Shown here: in pieces, positions 13,829-20,489 of the stretch | Layout of the letters: the number at the start of each line of letters is the position of its first letter | Numbering within the stretch: position 1 is the stretch's first letter | Assembly: GCA_049682815.1 (NCBI GenBank) | Contig: JBAUII010000028.1 | Location: 1-21,464 of the forward strand | Reading direction: 5' to 3' | From: DASWID01 sp049682815 | GTDB taxonomy: Bacteria; Desulfobacterota_D; UBA1144; Nemesobacterales; CSP1-2 | DNA length: 21,464 nucleotides | Program-made: the position numbers and the translations under genes | The notes under the pieces: model-generated | Seen by the model: the letters and a program-made list of their open reading frames with translations, nothing else | What the model was told of the DNA's origin: nothing | The model's database searches: none

Positions 13829-15373
13829 ATGTTAGGTCGAATTTCATCCTGTATTGATTACTTAATATTGATCCTAATTTCGGTGCTCTTTGCATCGAAT
13901 ACCTACGCCCAGTTCTCACCAACACCATTCATAGACCTTGAGTACTTCTACGATGGGGTCGGCAATGTTGACAGTATTGCCGACTACATAGATCCACAGA
14001 ATAACTGCACCATGCAGTATGACAGCCTGGATAGACTAACCGTGGCAGATGGGCCCTGGGGAGCCGGAGCTTTCACATATGATTCAATAGGAAACCGGAC
14101 GAGCAAGGACATAAACGGTCAGAACATAAGCTATGCATACGGGACGTCTGACAATCGTCTCAGCGGATTCTCATACGATGCGAACGGAAACATAATAGGC
14201 GATGGAACATTCACCTACACATACGATTCAGAGAACAGGCTTGTACAGGTAACAAATGGAACAGATGTGATCACCTATGGATATGATGGAGATGGCAGGC
14301 GGATAAGTCAGACGATAAATGGCGAGACAACAATCTTTGCCTACGGAGTGGGGCTGAATGTACTGACTGAGTTTAGCGGTACCGGGGTTCCAAAGCTTGA
14401 TTACATTTATGCGGGAAGCAGGAACATAGCGAGGATAAACTTTGACGGCGCCGGGGTTCCTGTGAGTAAGACGTTTTATCATCCCGATCACCTTGGCTCA
14501 ACGATTGGTTTAACAGATCAGGAGACAACAAAAGTATGGGACAGGATGTATCTGCCTTATGGAGAGACTTTTACTGGGACAGGAACAACAGAGAACACAC
14601 ATCAATACACTGCAAAAGAACTAGAGACTGCAACCGGCCTTTATTATTACGGGGCTAGATACCACAACCCAAACATTGGAAGATTTATGTCTGTCGACCC
14701 CGCAGGCGCCGACCCAGCCGATCCCCAGAGCTGGAATCGATATGCGTATGTACAGAATAACCCTTTGACCTTTAGTGATCCTGATGGAGAGTTTTTAGAG
14801 ACTGCGTGGGATGCTTTTAATATAGCACTTGGTGTTTATTCCTTAAAACAAAATCTGACCAACGGGAATTATTCTGATGCATTAATAGATGGTGGGGGTA
14901 TAGTTATTGATAGTGCTGCAGCCTTAACTCCATTTATTCCTGGTGGTGTCGGCGCGGCCATCAGAGCTGGTACGAAAGGGTCAAAAGCGGTTGGTTTTAT
15001 AAACAACGCAGAGAACCTTAAAGTTTTAAAAAAGCCAAAACGATTTGCAGACGCCGGTGGTTTTGTTAGATCATTTGTGACAAAAGAGGATCAAAAATTC
15101 TTTAGAGTATTTTGTGGCAAAAATAGAACAGGTGGTTTTCTCACGAAAGTGAGACCTAGAAACAGGAAATTAGCCATTGAAGGATTAGCCTTACCACCTG
15201 AGAATTGCGCTGAATTCATTCAAGAGGTGATAGTACCAGCTGGCACAAGGTTGCAAAGATCTAGAGCTTTACCAGTACCTGGATTTGGTCGATTTAGAGG
15301 AGGATTAGAGCAGTTTGAATTACTGGACAGAATACCTGAAAAATACTTTGGACCTGGAGTATTCTTAGAGTGA
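13829..15373 (+). CDS. Compact secreted Rhs/YD-repeat protein with C-terminal toxin domain
   Basis: A 514-residue polymorphic toxin-like protein. Residues 1-27 form a Sec signal peptide (cleavage expected after TYA). Residues about 36-250 hold roughly six YD repeats (YDSLDRL, YDSIGNR, YDANGN, YDSENRL, YDGDGRR). The Rhs core lies at about 255-319: YTAKELETATGLYYYGARYH, GRFMSVDPAG, NPLTFSDPDG. A Gly/Ala-rich pretoxin linker is at 322-390. The C-terminal tail, about 405-514, is the presumed toxin: FFRVF, ALPPEN, VPAGTRLQ, GGLEQFEL. That pattern recalls ADP-ribosyltransferase-like polymorphic toxins, but the match is weak. Most Rhs proteins exceed 1000 residues, so this one is unusually short. 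The next gene overlaps it by four bases and is the likely immunity gene. The start has AAAGGA eight bases upstream. Confidence 0.85.
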   Translation: MLGRISSCIDYLILILISVLFASNTYAQFSPTPFIDLEYFYDGVGNVDSIADYIDPQNNCTMQYDSLDRLTVADGPWGAGAFTYDSIGNRTSKDINGQNISYAYGTSDNRLSGFSYDANGNIIGDGTFTYTYDSENRLVQVTNGTDVITYGYDGDGRRISQTINGETTIFAYGVGLNVLTEFSGTGVPKLDYIYAGSRNIARINFDGAGVPVSKTFYHPDHLGSTIGLTDQETTKVWDRMYLPYGETFTGTGTTENTHQYTAKELETATGLYYYGARYHNPNIGRFMSVDPAGADPADPQSWNRYAYVQNNPLTFSDPDGEFLETAWDAFNIALGVYSLKQNLTNGNYSDALIDGGGIVIDSAAALTPFIPGGVGAAIRAGTKGSKAVGFINNAENLKVLKKPKRFADAGGFVRSFVTKEDQKFFRVFCGKNRTGGFLTKVRPRNRKLAIEGLALPPENCAEFIQEVIVPAGTRLQRSRALPVPGFGRFRGGLEQFELLDRIPEKYFGPGVFLE

Positions 15374-15708
15374 TAGACGTAACGTTTTTGGGAAATTCGA
15401 TCACAATAGATGGAAAGAAGTATAATCTTTCCTTCCCTATCAAAGAAGCGTTCGCACTAGAAGACAAGGTTATTGTGTTATTTGATCCTGATTCGTATAT
15501 ACCTAAGTTTGGTCAATTCCAAAATCTAATAGCTTTAGATGTACATGGCAATGAAATTTGGAAAGCCGAATTACCAACGAATGAATCAGGCGACTGTTAC
15601 TATATGATAACAGACGTAAAACCTTTGAAAGCCTCTTCATTTAAATCGTACGAATGTCAGGTCGATCCCTCTACTGGAAAGATAGTTGATATGGTTTTTT
15701 ATAAATAA
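15370..15708 (+). CDS. Putative immunity protein for the Rhs toxin
   Basis: A 112-residue, probably cytosolic, mostly beta-strand protein of no family I can name. It starts with GTG at 15370, overlapping the rhs stop by four bases (GTGA), the usual coupling between an Rhs toxin and its immunity gene. The sequence has alternating hydrophobic strands (VIVLFDPD, NLIALDVHGNEIWKAEL) and ends with the motif VDPSTGKIVDMVFYK. There is no signal peptide, which fits an immunity protein acting on a cytosolic toxin target. The role is inferred from position, size and coupling. Confidence 0.7.
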   Translation: MIDVTFLGNSITIDGKKYNLSFPIKEAFALEDKVIVLFDPDSYIPKFGQFQNLIALDVHGNEIWKAELPTNESGDCYYMITDVKPLKASSFKSYECQVDPSTGKIVDMVFYK

Positions 15709-15838
15709 AAATGCAAACGTAAGGGATCCTGGGGAGTCGTACCTCAACAGGATATTGCGCAAACCTCTTAGCCTAATACCATGGTAGACTTTGCCCGTCG
15801 TTTTATGACGTTGATATTCATGCCCGAAACCAGCCGTT

Positions 15839-15876
15839 TTTATATTGCTAAAATAATTATGTTATAATTAGCAATA
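15839..15876 (+). promoter_or_regulatory. Promoter with overlapping palindromic operator for the antitoxin gene
   Basis: TATTGCTAA (15843-15851) and TTAGCAATA (15868-15876) are a perfect 9-bp inverted repeat. It brackets the promoter: a -35-like TTTATA at 15839-15844 and a perfect TATAAT at 15863-15868. This is the arrangement expected for autorepression by a ribbon-helix-helix antitoxin. Confidence 0.7.
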
Positions 15877-15893
15877 CTATCAGTTCGAATAAA

Positions 15894-16106
15894 ATGAGGA
15901 AAGAGTATGATTTTTCCAAATCCGTAAAAAACCCGTATACCAAAAAACTCAAAAAACAGATTACGATTCGTCTGGAAACTGAAACTATTGAATATTTTAA
16001 AAAGATTGCGGCAGAGACAGATATTCCATATCAGAAATTGATAAATCTCTACTTAAGAAGCTGCGCTCAGAATAAAATCAAGCCTTCAATAAATTGGAAA
16101 AGCTGA
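15894..16106 (+). CDS. BrnA-like antitoxin (ribbon-helix-helix family), without a toxin partner
   Basis: A 70-residue protein with the BrnA/CopG-type pattern: N-terminal KEYDFSKSVKNPYTKKLKK, then the ribbon KQITIRLETETIEYF and helices IAAETDIPYQKLINLYLRSC. Such proteins neutralise BrnT-type RNases and repress their own operon. BrnT is normally encoded just upstream of BrnA, but here the 185 bases upstream contain only a promoter and operator. No toxin is found downstream either: the next gene is an opposite-strand lipoprotein. The ATG at 15894 lacks a Shine-Dalgarno sequence. Its 3' end (16028-16113) is duplicated at 17317-17402. It may be a relic or an anti-addiction antitoxin. Confidence 0.75.
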   Translation: MRKEYDFSKSVKNPYTKKLKKQITIRLETETIEYFKKIAAETDIPYQKLINLYLRSCAQNKIKPSINWKS

Positions 16107-16113
16107 TGAATTG
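16028..16113 (+). repeat. Direct repeat, copy 1: antitoxin 3' end
   Basis: About 86 bp, beginning ATATCAGAAATTGATAAATC and ending GATGAATTG. Copy 2 at 17317-17402 differs at only a few positions. The two copies bracket the lipoprotein gene. Confidence 0.85.
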
Positions 16114-16147
16114 CCTGTCCTGAAGCGTTACCTGATTCTTCTCATTT

Positions 16148-17023
16148 TTACTCTATTGTGCAGATGGTATCTGAACACCCCGATAAACCTTCAACCGAAT
16201 CGGCGCATCCTCCTGTTGCAGGACAGCAGAATGGATTCATCGAACTGCATCCACCGCATGTTCCGGGCGGGCATGTTGGAACTGGATTTGGGGTCGGAGT
16301 AGGACAGGGTGCAGGCGTATTTAAGTTCACAGTGAAGCTACCGCCGCTGGGCTGAGTAAACTGGCACGGCGGATCAGGATCGAATTGTGTTCCTCCATGG
16401 CATTCGCTGTTATCGCCTGGGGTGAAGCCGCATGGTGGATCCAGCCGTTCAGCGCAGCCGTCACACCCTAATGGGAAAACACCGGATACATTTTGGTTTC
16501 CCGTCTCACAATCTACCGGCCCGGCTTCCGTACCGTCGGTTATGCTAACGGGCTCGTTAAAGCCATTGACTAGGCTAATGTCGTAGGTGTCTGTTCCATT
16601 GGAATAGATATTAAATTCGACTTGCGTCTTATCGCAGAATTGGGAAGGCGGAGCGTTGAAGGCGATCGTGAACATAGCATTGCAAGTCGTATCGGTCAGG
16701 GGTAAATCCTGGCTGCTATTAGCGTCCAGGGTGAAGCTGCAGTTTAAATCGGAAGAATCTATCTCGCTGCAGAAGGATGACCAGGCCTCGGACGTGACGC
16801 ATGAGGTAGATTCAAAGCTAATATAGACGTCAGCGGATACATCTTGGTTGTTCATGATCGTGACCGATGTAACCCCATCTCCATCATCTCCATCCAAGGG
16901 GGGTGGGCCGCCATCACCATCGCCACCTCCGTTGTTGTCATGGCATCCACCTACAGTCCCTAAAGCAATAAAAACGAATAAAGCAAATACCCCAAAAAAT
17001 GAAATCCATCTATTTTTAATCAT
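16148..17023 (-). CDS. Thaumatin-like domain lipoprotein
   Basis: A 291-residue cell-surface or periplasmic lipoprotein. The signal peptide ends in lipobox VGGC (C27), followed by a Gly/Asp/Pro-rich linker (about 28-50). Residues about 52-235 look thaumatin-like: TIMNNQDVSADVYISF, CSFTLDANSSQDLPL, and especially EFNIYSNGTDTYDISLVNGF followed by NEPVSI, which parallels the YDVSLVDGFNLP core of thaumatin/osmotin proteins. Many cysteines suggest disulfides. The C-terminal 50 residues are Pro/Cys-rich (TPTPNPVPTCPPG, CCPATGGC). GAGG precedes the start. It is the only minus-strand gene, converges on the antitoxin gene and lies between direct repeats. Function is unknown; glucan binding or glucanase activity occurs in some thaumatin-like proteins. 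The assignment is from motif resemblance. Confidence 0.7.
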   Translation of the reverse strand: MIKNRWISFFGVFALFVFIALGTVGGCHDNNGGGDGDGGPPPLDGDDGDGVTSVTIMNNQDVSADVYISFESTSCVTSEAWSSFCSEIDSSDLNCSFTLDANSSQDLPLTDTTCNAMFTIAFNAPPSQFCDKTQVEFNIYSNGTDTYDISLVNGFNEPVSITDGTEAGPVDCETGNQNVSGVFPLGCDGCAERLDPPCGFTPGDNSECHGGTQFDPDPPCQFTQPSGGSFTVNLNTPAPCPTPTPNPVPTCPPGTCGGCSSMNPFCCPATGGCADSVEGLSGCSDTICTIE

Positions 17024-17254
17024 TATTGGCCTCGTCTTCCCAGATATGATCTTTTTGGATAAGAAAAACTTTAGCTTAAATCAACAGGAGAGAGGGCTAA
17101 ATTTACGAACTTAATTAGTATTTGAGAACTTAGCTCGCGAACGTTCTCTTCTCGCTGGTCAGTCTTTGGCGTTTTCATCAATCCAAATCCATCTGAGTAA
17201 TTTTCATATTATATCCCAGAATTTTTAAAAAATGCAGAAAAGTTTTTTCTAATC

Positions 17255-17276
17255 AAAAGGAGATATACTCCTTTTT
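17255..17276. other. Perfect hairpin flanked by A and T tracts
   Basis: AAAAGGAG, loop ATATA, CTCCTTTT plus an extra T. It could be a bidirectional terminator or another AAGGAG-type repeat. It lies upstream of the lipoprotein promoter region. Confidence 0.45.
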
Positions 17277-17316
17277 AAGATGTGATAGGAAATAGTGGGC
17301 GACCCCATGCATTTAT

Positions 17317-17402
17317 ATATCAGAAATTGATACATCTCTTCTTAAGAAGCTGCGCACAGAATAAAATCAAGCCTTCAATAAATTGGGAAGGCTCATAGAT
17401 TG
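17317..17402 (+). repeat. Direct repeat, copy 2: truncated antitoxin 3' end
   Basis: Matches 16028-16113 with a few substitutions (for example CTTCTTAAGAAG for CTACTTAAGAAG). The frame has no start, so it is a nonfunctional fragment left by duplication or insertion. Confidence 0.85.
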
Positions 17403-17970
17403 TCCATTGTCCAGATGCGTCACCCATTTCTCAACTTATTCAAATTTCAACAATACAAAAGACCCGGGTTCCTAATTTTTCATTCGTAAGCATTGATCTC
17501 CTCCCTTTTAAAGGAGGATTTTAGCGTCATTGCGAGGAGTTTTATCCCGAAGCAATCTCCTGCCACCCCACCTGTAATCGGTGTAGCCTTGGCGTGGCGA
17601 TCTCATATCTTTTTTTTAGAGGGATTTGTCCCCACGATTCGTCTTACCCCTTCCGATCCTGAATTAATCGAAGCGCCTGCCCAGTCGAAGAGCCATTAGT
17701 CGCCAAATATGTAGCGGAGGACTTTAGTCCTCCACTTTAGTTCTTTTTGATAATGAAAAAAAGAAAGAAAGCCAGAAAGAGGAAGATCTTGACAAGAAAA
17801 CTATCGATGTTGATTTAAAAAATCGAAGGGTAGACGAACAAAAATAAAATAATTTAAACTACTTAATAAAAATGTGCTTGTTATCAATCTTTTGAATTTT
17901 AGTTAGAATAATGAAATAAGCAAAGCCTGACCTGGCCGACTGACCCGGTTGTCGTTAGAAAAATTTCTGT
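17403..17970. other. Repeat-filled region upstream of the MntA/HepT genes
   Basis: No gene seen. It contains CCTCCCTTTTAAAGGAGG (17500-17517), CATTGCGAGGAG...AAGCAATCTC (17528-17560), ATTAATCGAAGCGCC (about 17664-17678), the GTAG-foot hairpin at 17711-17735, and a purine-rich stretch (17754-17830). The same order, apart from the CATTGCG repeat, recurs at 18945-19160. Confidence 0.6.
17711..17735 (+). repeat. REP-like hairpin with GTAG foot (family F), copy 1
   Basis: GTAGC, stem GGAGGACT (17716-17723), loop TT, stem AGTCCTCC (17726-17733). Copies at 19068-19092 and, inverted, 21018-21042. Confidence 0.8.
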
Positions 17971-18000
17971 TTGGTCTTAAGAGGTCTCTTGTAATATAAT
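17971..18000 (+). promoter_or_regulatory. Candidate promoter for the mntA-hepT operon
   Basis: TTGGTC (17971-17976), 18-base spacer, perfect TATAAT (17995-18000). The leader would be about 87 bases long. Confidence 0.5.
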
Positions 18001-18093
18001 TTATCTCCTGATGCCCACGAAAATGGATAAAAAGCTCAGGTGGAAATTCGATTTTTTGAGCGAGAATTCAAGAGATTGATGGAGGGATAAGAT

Positions 18094-18408
18094 ATGGCGG
18101 ATACAAAAGCTTCAAATCTCGAGGGGATTATAAGTATCCTGAAGGAACATAAAGCAGAGTTGAAAGAAAGATACGGAGTTAGGGAAATAGGTATATTTGG
18201 CTCTTATGTTAGGGGGGGATATAAAGAAAAAAGCGACCTTGATGTACTTGTGGAATTTGAAGAGGATGCAAAAATCGGACTTTTAAAGTTTGTAAATTTG
18301 GAAAATTACTTGAGCCACCTTATTGGTTTCAAGGTTGATTTGGTCGAGAAATCCGCACTAAAGCCAAGAATAGGGGAGAACATATTAAGAGAAGTAATAA
18401 CCCTGTGA
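18094..18408 (+). CDS. mntA: MntA-type minimal nucleotidyltransferase (antitoxin of HepT)
   Basis: A 104-residue MNT-fold protein. In HepT/MntA systems this antitoxin AMPylates a tyrosine of the HEPN toxin and so silences it. The NTase signature is complete: GSYVRGGYKEKSDLDVLVEF at residues 36-55, with GS at 36-37, R40 and metal-binding D48 and D50, and a third aspartate at D82 (KVDLV). The start is secure, with GGAGGG seven bases upstream. The hepT start overlaps its stop by four bases (GTGA), so the two are coupled. An intact active site suggests a working antitoxin. Such pairs were once annotated as DNA polymerase beta-like proteins. Confidence 0.9.
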   Translation: MADTKASNLEGIISILKEHKAELKERYGVREIGIFGSYVRGGYKEKSDLDVLVEFEEDAKIGLLKFVNLENYLSHLIGFKVDLVEKSALKPRIGENILREVITL

Positions 18409-18749
18409 AAAGAGAGATCGGAGATTATATTGAGGACATTATTGGCGCGATGGATAAGGCTGCGGATTTTGTTGGCAACGTGTCTTACGAAGAATTTACC
18501 CGAGACGATAAAACTATTTTTGCAGTAGTAAGAGCACTAGAAATCGTGGGTGAGGCGGTCAAAAACATTCCCAGTGATGTCAGAAAAAAGTATCCTGAAG
18601 TACCATGGAAGGATATTTCAGGTATGAGGAACAAAGTTATCCATGAATATTTTGGAGTTAAGTTAAGTATCGTATGGAGAACTGTTAAGGAAGAATTACC
18701 ACCATTGAAACCTCTATTTGAAAAAATCTTAAACGAACTAGAAAAATGA
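18405..18749 (+). CDS. hepT: HepT-type HEPN RNase toxin
   Basis: A 114-residue all-helical HEPN protein (DUF86 group). The RNase motif with its modification site is intact: RNKVIHEYF gives R75, H80 and Y82 (RX4HXY), where Y82 is the expected target of AMPylation by MntA. Helices at 7-25, 37-55 and 88-112 fit the family. It starts with a GTG overlapping the mntA stop. Both parts of the module are intact, so this is the most likely functional toxin-antitoxin pair in the window. A third, broken gene overlaps its stop by four bases. Confidence 0.9.
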   Translation: MKREIGDYIEDIIGAMDKAADFVGNVSYEEFTRDDKTIFAVVRALEIVGEAVKNIPSDVRKKYPEVPWKDISGMRNKVIHEYFGVKLSIVWRTVKEELPPLKPLFEKILNELEK

Positions 18750-18904
18750 ACATAGAAAAATACCTTGTGCTCAACAAGCATCTTCTTTCACTGTTTGGTG
18801 TAAATGATTTCAAAGAATTGCAGGAATAATTAAAAGGTGCACACGTTGACTTCGATAGCGATGGAAGAAGTCATTTAGAAATTAAAGGGGATTCTACCCT
18901 CTAG
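18746..18904 (+). pseudogene. Broken third gene coupled to hepT
   Basis: ATG 18746 overlaps the hepT stop as ATGA. The frame reads MNIEKYLVLNKHLLSLFG, then VNDFKELQE, then TAA (18827-18829). It continues with similar quality as LKGAHVDFDSDGRSHLEIKG and stops at 18902. The amphipathic start and exact overlap argue for a real former gene, now cut short by a nonsense codon and then by repeat sequence. It reminds me of the N terminus of some DEAD/DEAH helicase-like proteins, from memory only. Confidence 0.5.
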
Positions 18905-18917
18905 AGACAGGGACCTG

Positions 18918-19233
18918 AAAATCTCCCTAAATTTTCATTCGCTTTGATCTCCTCCTTTGTAAAGGAGGATTAAGGAGGATTTTGCGAAGCCTTATCCTTG
19001 CCTATTCTGAATTAATCGAAGCGCCAGTTGTACTAATTCAATCGAAGCGCCATCAGTCACCAGAAATGTAGCGGAGGATTTTAGTCCTCCACTTATCTTC
19101 TAATTGATGATGAAAAAGAGAAAGAGGACAAGAAGGAGGAAGTTCATTATGAGGGAAGTAAGTAAGATAGTTTAAGAAATACCAGAGAAGAAAAAGGGAA
19201 ATAACTCATTTATTCACGTCCCCAGGGATTTTT
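18918..19233 (+). repeat. Compound repeat block
   Basis: Order: AAATCTCCCTAAATT, CTCCTCCTTTGTAAAGGAGG with trailing ATTAAGGAGGATTTT (18950-18983), ATTAATCGAAGCGCC, the GTAG-foot hairpin (19068-19092), a purine-rich stretch, and ATAACTCATTTATTCACGTC plus CCC (19201-19223). The last two parts recur inverted at 20875-21042 and the first parts at 17497-17830. Confidence 0.65.
19068..19092 (+). repeat. REP-like hairpin with GTAG foot (family F), copy 2
   Basis: GTAGC, GGAGGATT, TT, AGTCCTCC. One G-T pair replaces the G-C pair of copy 1, so the fold is kept. Confidence 0.8.
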
Positions 19234-19374
19234 CTCTTTGCAACTTTATAAGTTCATAAGAAAATCGGAGAAGAGCTAGGCCAACTATTACAAGGTATAT
19301 TTATCAGAGGTATAATGGAAATAGATTAGTCATTGAAAACTGATTAGGAGTAAGAAAGCTAGAAGTGTTTGAGA

Positions 19375-19629
19375 ATGAAACCTATCAGGTTGTCGGGTCA
19401 TGCAAAAGATCAGGTTATTTTTAGAGGAACTTCCAAGGAAGAGGTTATTGAAGCTATTGAAACTTCCTAGTGGCAGCCTGCTGGGTTAGATCGTTTCGAG
19501 TGCAAAAAAGATTTCCCATATGACAAGGAATGGAATAATGTTTATTATAAAACAAAGCAAGTTCGACCGAATTTTATAGAGTAAGAAAAAGAGATTATTG
19601 TTATAACAGTTTATTCGTATTTCTTTTGA
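19375..19629 (+). pseudogene. DUF4258-type toxin gene with two nonsense codons
   Basis: One frame of 84 codons reads as a complete DUF4258-like protein: MKPIRLSGHAKDQVIFRG, TSKEEVIEAIETS, WQPAGLDRFECKKDFPYD, KEWNNVYYKTKQVRPNFIE, EKEIIVITVYSYFF. It is broken by TAG at 19468-19470 (codon 32) and TAA at 19582-19584 (codon 70). No indel is present and similarity to the family pattern continues on both sides of each stop. The likely ancestral codon at the second site is GAA (one G-to-T change). The intact DUF2283 gene follows 16 bases later, the usual partner of this family in a putative toxin-antitoxin pair. I regard it as inactivated. Confidence 0.75.
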
Positions 19630-19645
19630 CGGGAGGTTATAAATA

Positions 19646-19855
19646 ATGAGAATAACGTATGATTCAGAGGTAGATGCATTGTATATTCGGTTCATAGAGA
19701 CTACCGTCACTACTAAGCATGTGGCCGAAGGTATCGCAGTTGATTATGATGCAGAGGGGAAAATTGCAGGCATCGAAATTCTCGATGCTGTAAAAAAGTT
19801 CGGTACCGATGTATTTAAGAAAGTAACACTTGAGGATTTAGCCTTGCAGGCGTAA
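19646..19855 (+). CDS. DUF2283 protein, presumed antitoxin of the DUF4258 partner
   Basis: A 69-residue DUF2283 protein: MRITYDSEVDALYIRF at the start, then EGIAVDYDAEGKIAGIEIL (residues 29-47) and a short helical tail ending LEDLALQA. The start has GGGAGGT eight bases upstream. Genes of this family are commonly found beside DUF4258 genes, and here the DUF4258 gene directly upstream is broken. The antitoxin role is inferred from that pairing; no DNA-binding motif is evident. Confidence 0.85.
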   Translation: MRITYDSEVDALYIRFIETTVTTKHVAEGIAVDYDAEGKIAGIEILDAVKKFGTDVFKKVTLEDLALQA

Positions 19856-19986
19856 TCTAAGTTTTATAAAACACTAACCACTTCCTAAATCCCAAGTTTG
19901 TGTTTGATGTGAGTGGGTAAAACTTTGAAAGTAAGATTCGACCCCAACTATTTTTATTAATATCCTTAAAGGGTTGCCTCCTGCCT

Positions 19987-20017
19987 GTCATTCCCTCATG
20001 CAGAAAGAGGGAATCCA
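19987..20017. repeat. GTCATTCCCTC...GAGGGAATCC palindromic repeat
   Basis: Arms CATTCCCTC and GAGGGAATC around ATGCAGAAA. Same family as 10963-11018 and 20635-20664. Confidence 0.7.
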
Positions 20018-20115
20018 TAAATAAGTCATCGGTAGCCCCTGAGAAGTAATATACTCTCCCGTTGTCATCGCAAAGGGCAAAGCCCTGGTTTCTTAAAGGG
20101 TAACGTCCCCTTTGC

Positions 20116-20152
20116 TTTCTTAACTCCTTTAGAGTATGTTTAAGAAAGGAGT
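20116..20152 (+). promoter_or_regulatory. Mutually exclusive hairpins upstream of cspA
   Basis: ACTCCTTT (20123-20130) pairs perfectly with AAAGGAGT (20145-20152). Alternatively CTTTCTTAA (20116-20124) pairs with TTAAGAAAG (20140-20148). The two folds share bases and cannot both form. Whether this lies in the cspA transcript is unknown. Confidence 0.35.
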
Positions 20153-20248
20153 ACATTGCAGTAGTTCTTTTCTAAATTAAGATTCACATCTAAATTTTCT
20201 TCTGAACCACTCGCATGATCCAATTTTATAGAAAGGAGGTACCTTAAA

Positions 20249-20461
20249 ATGGCAGAACGTGAGATTGGCACTGTCAAGTGGTTCAATGCATCCAAAGGTT
20301 TTGGTTTTATTGAGCGCGAAAATGACAAAGACGTGTTTGTTCATCACACTGAAATAGCCGGCGAAGGCTATCGTTCACTCGATGAAGGGCAGCGCGTAGA
20401 ATTCACGGTTACTGAAGGGCAAAAAGGCCCACAGGCCCAAAACGTTGTTCCCGCTAAGTAA
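20249..20461 (+). CDS. Cold-shock protein (CspA family)
   Basis: A 70-residue single cold-shock domain that binds single-stranded nucleic acid and melts RNA structure. It starts REIGTVKWFNASKGFGFI, with RNP1 (KGFGFI, residues 16-21) and RNP2 (DVFVHH, 28-33) both intact, and ends in the typical GPQAQNVVPAK. The ATG follows a perfect AAGGAGGT eight bases upstream, so expression is probably strong. It is monocistronic with its own terminator. Codon use is more GC-rich than the surrounding noncoding DNA, as expected for a highly expressed gene. Confidence 0.97.
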   Translation: MAEREIGTVKWFNASKGFGFIERENDKDVFVHHTEIAGEGYRSLDEGQRVEFTVTEGQKGPQAQNVVPAK

Positions 20462-20489
20462 GTCAATTTTTAGCTATACGAACAATAGA

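Larger units (their letters stand above)
19856..20232. other. Intergenic region and long cspA leader
   Basis: No convincing gene. A minus-strand open frame (19857-20156) runs through the GTCATTCCCTC...GAGGGAATCC repeat (19987-20017) and was rejected. Two competing hairpins lie at 20116-20152, followed by an AT-rich leader. No clear promoter for cspA was found. Confidence 0.5.

Noticed and set aside
16158..16355. Plus-strand open frame opposite the lipoprotein
   Set aside because: It is the complement of a Pro/Gly/Cys-rich coding region; the minus-strand gene has the signal peptide and ribosome binding site.
17493..17699. Open frame beginning at the AAAGGAGG repeat
   Set aside because: Encoded by the CATTGCGAGGAG repeat and its surroundings.
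19468..19584. Stop-codon recoding in the DUF4258 frame
   Set aside because: It would need both TAG and TAA to be read as sense, while other genes here end normally at both codons.
19857..20156. 99-codon minus-strand open frame
   Set aside because: Its centre is the GTCATTCCCTC...GAGGGAATCC repeat and it has no clear ribosome binding site; a real gene is not excluded but is unlikely.
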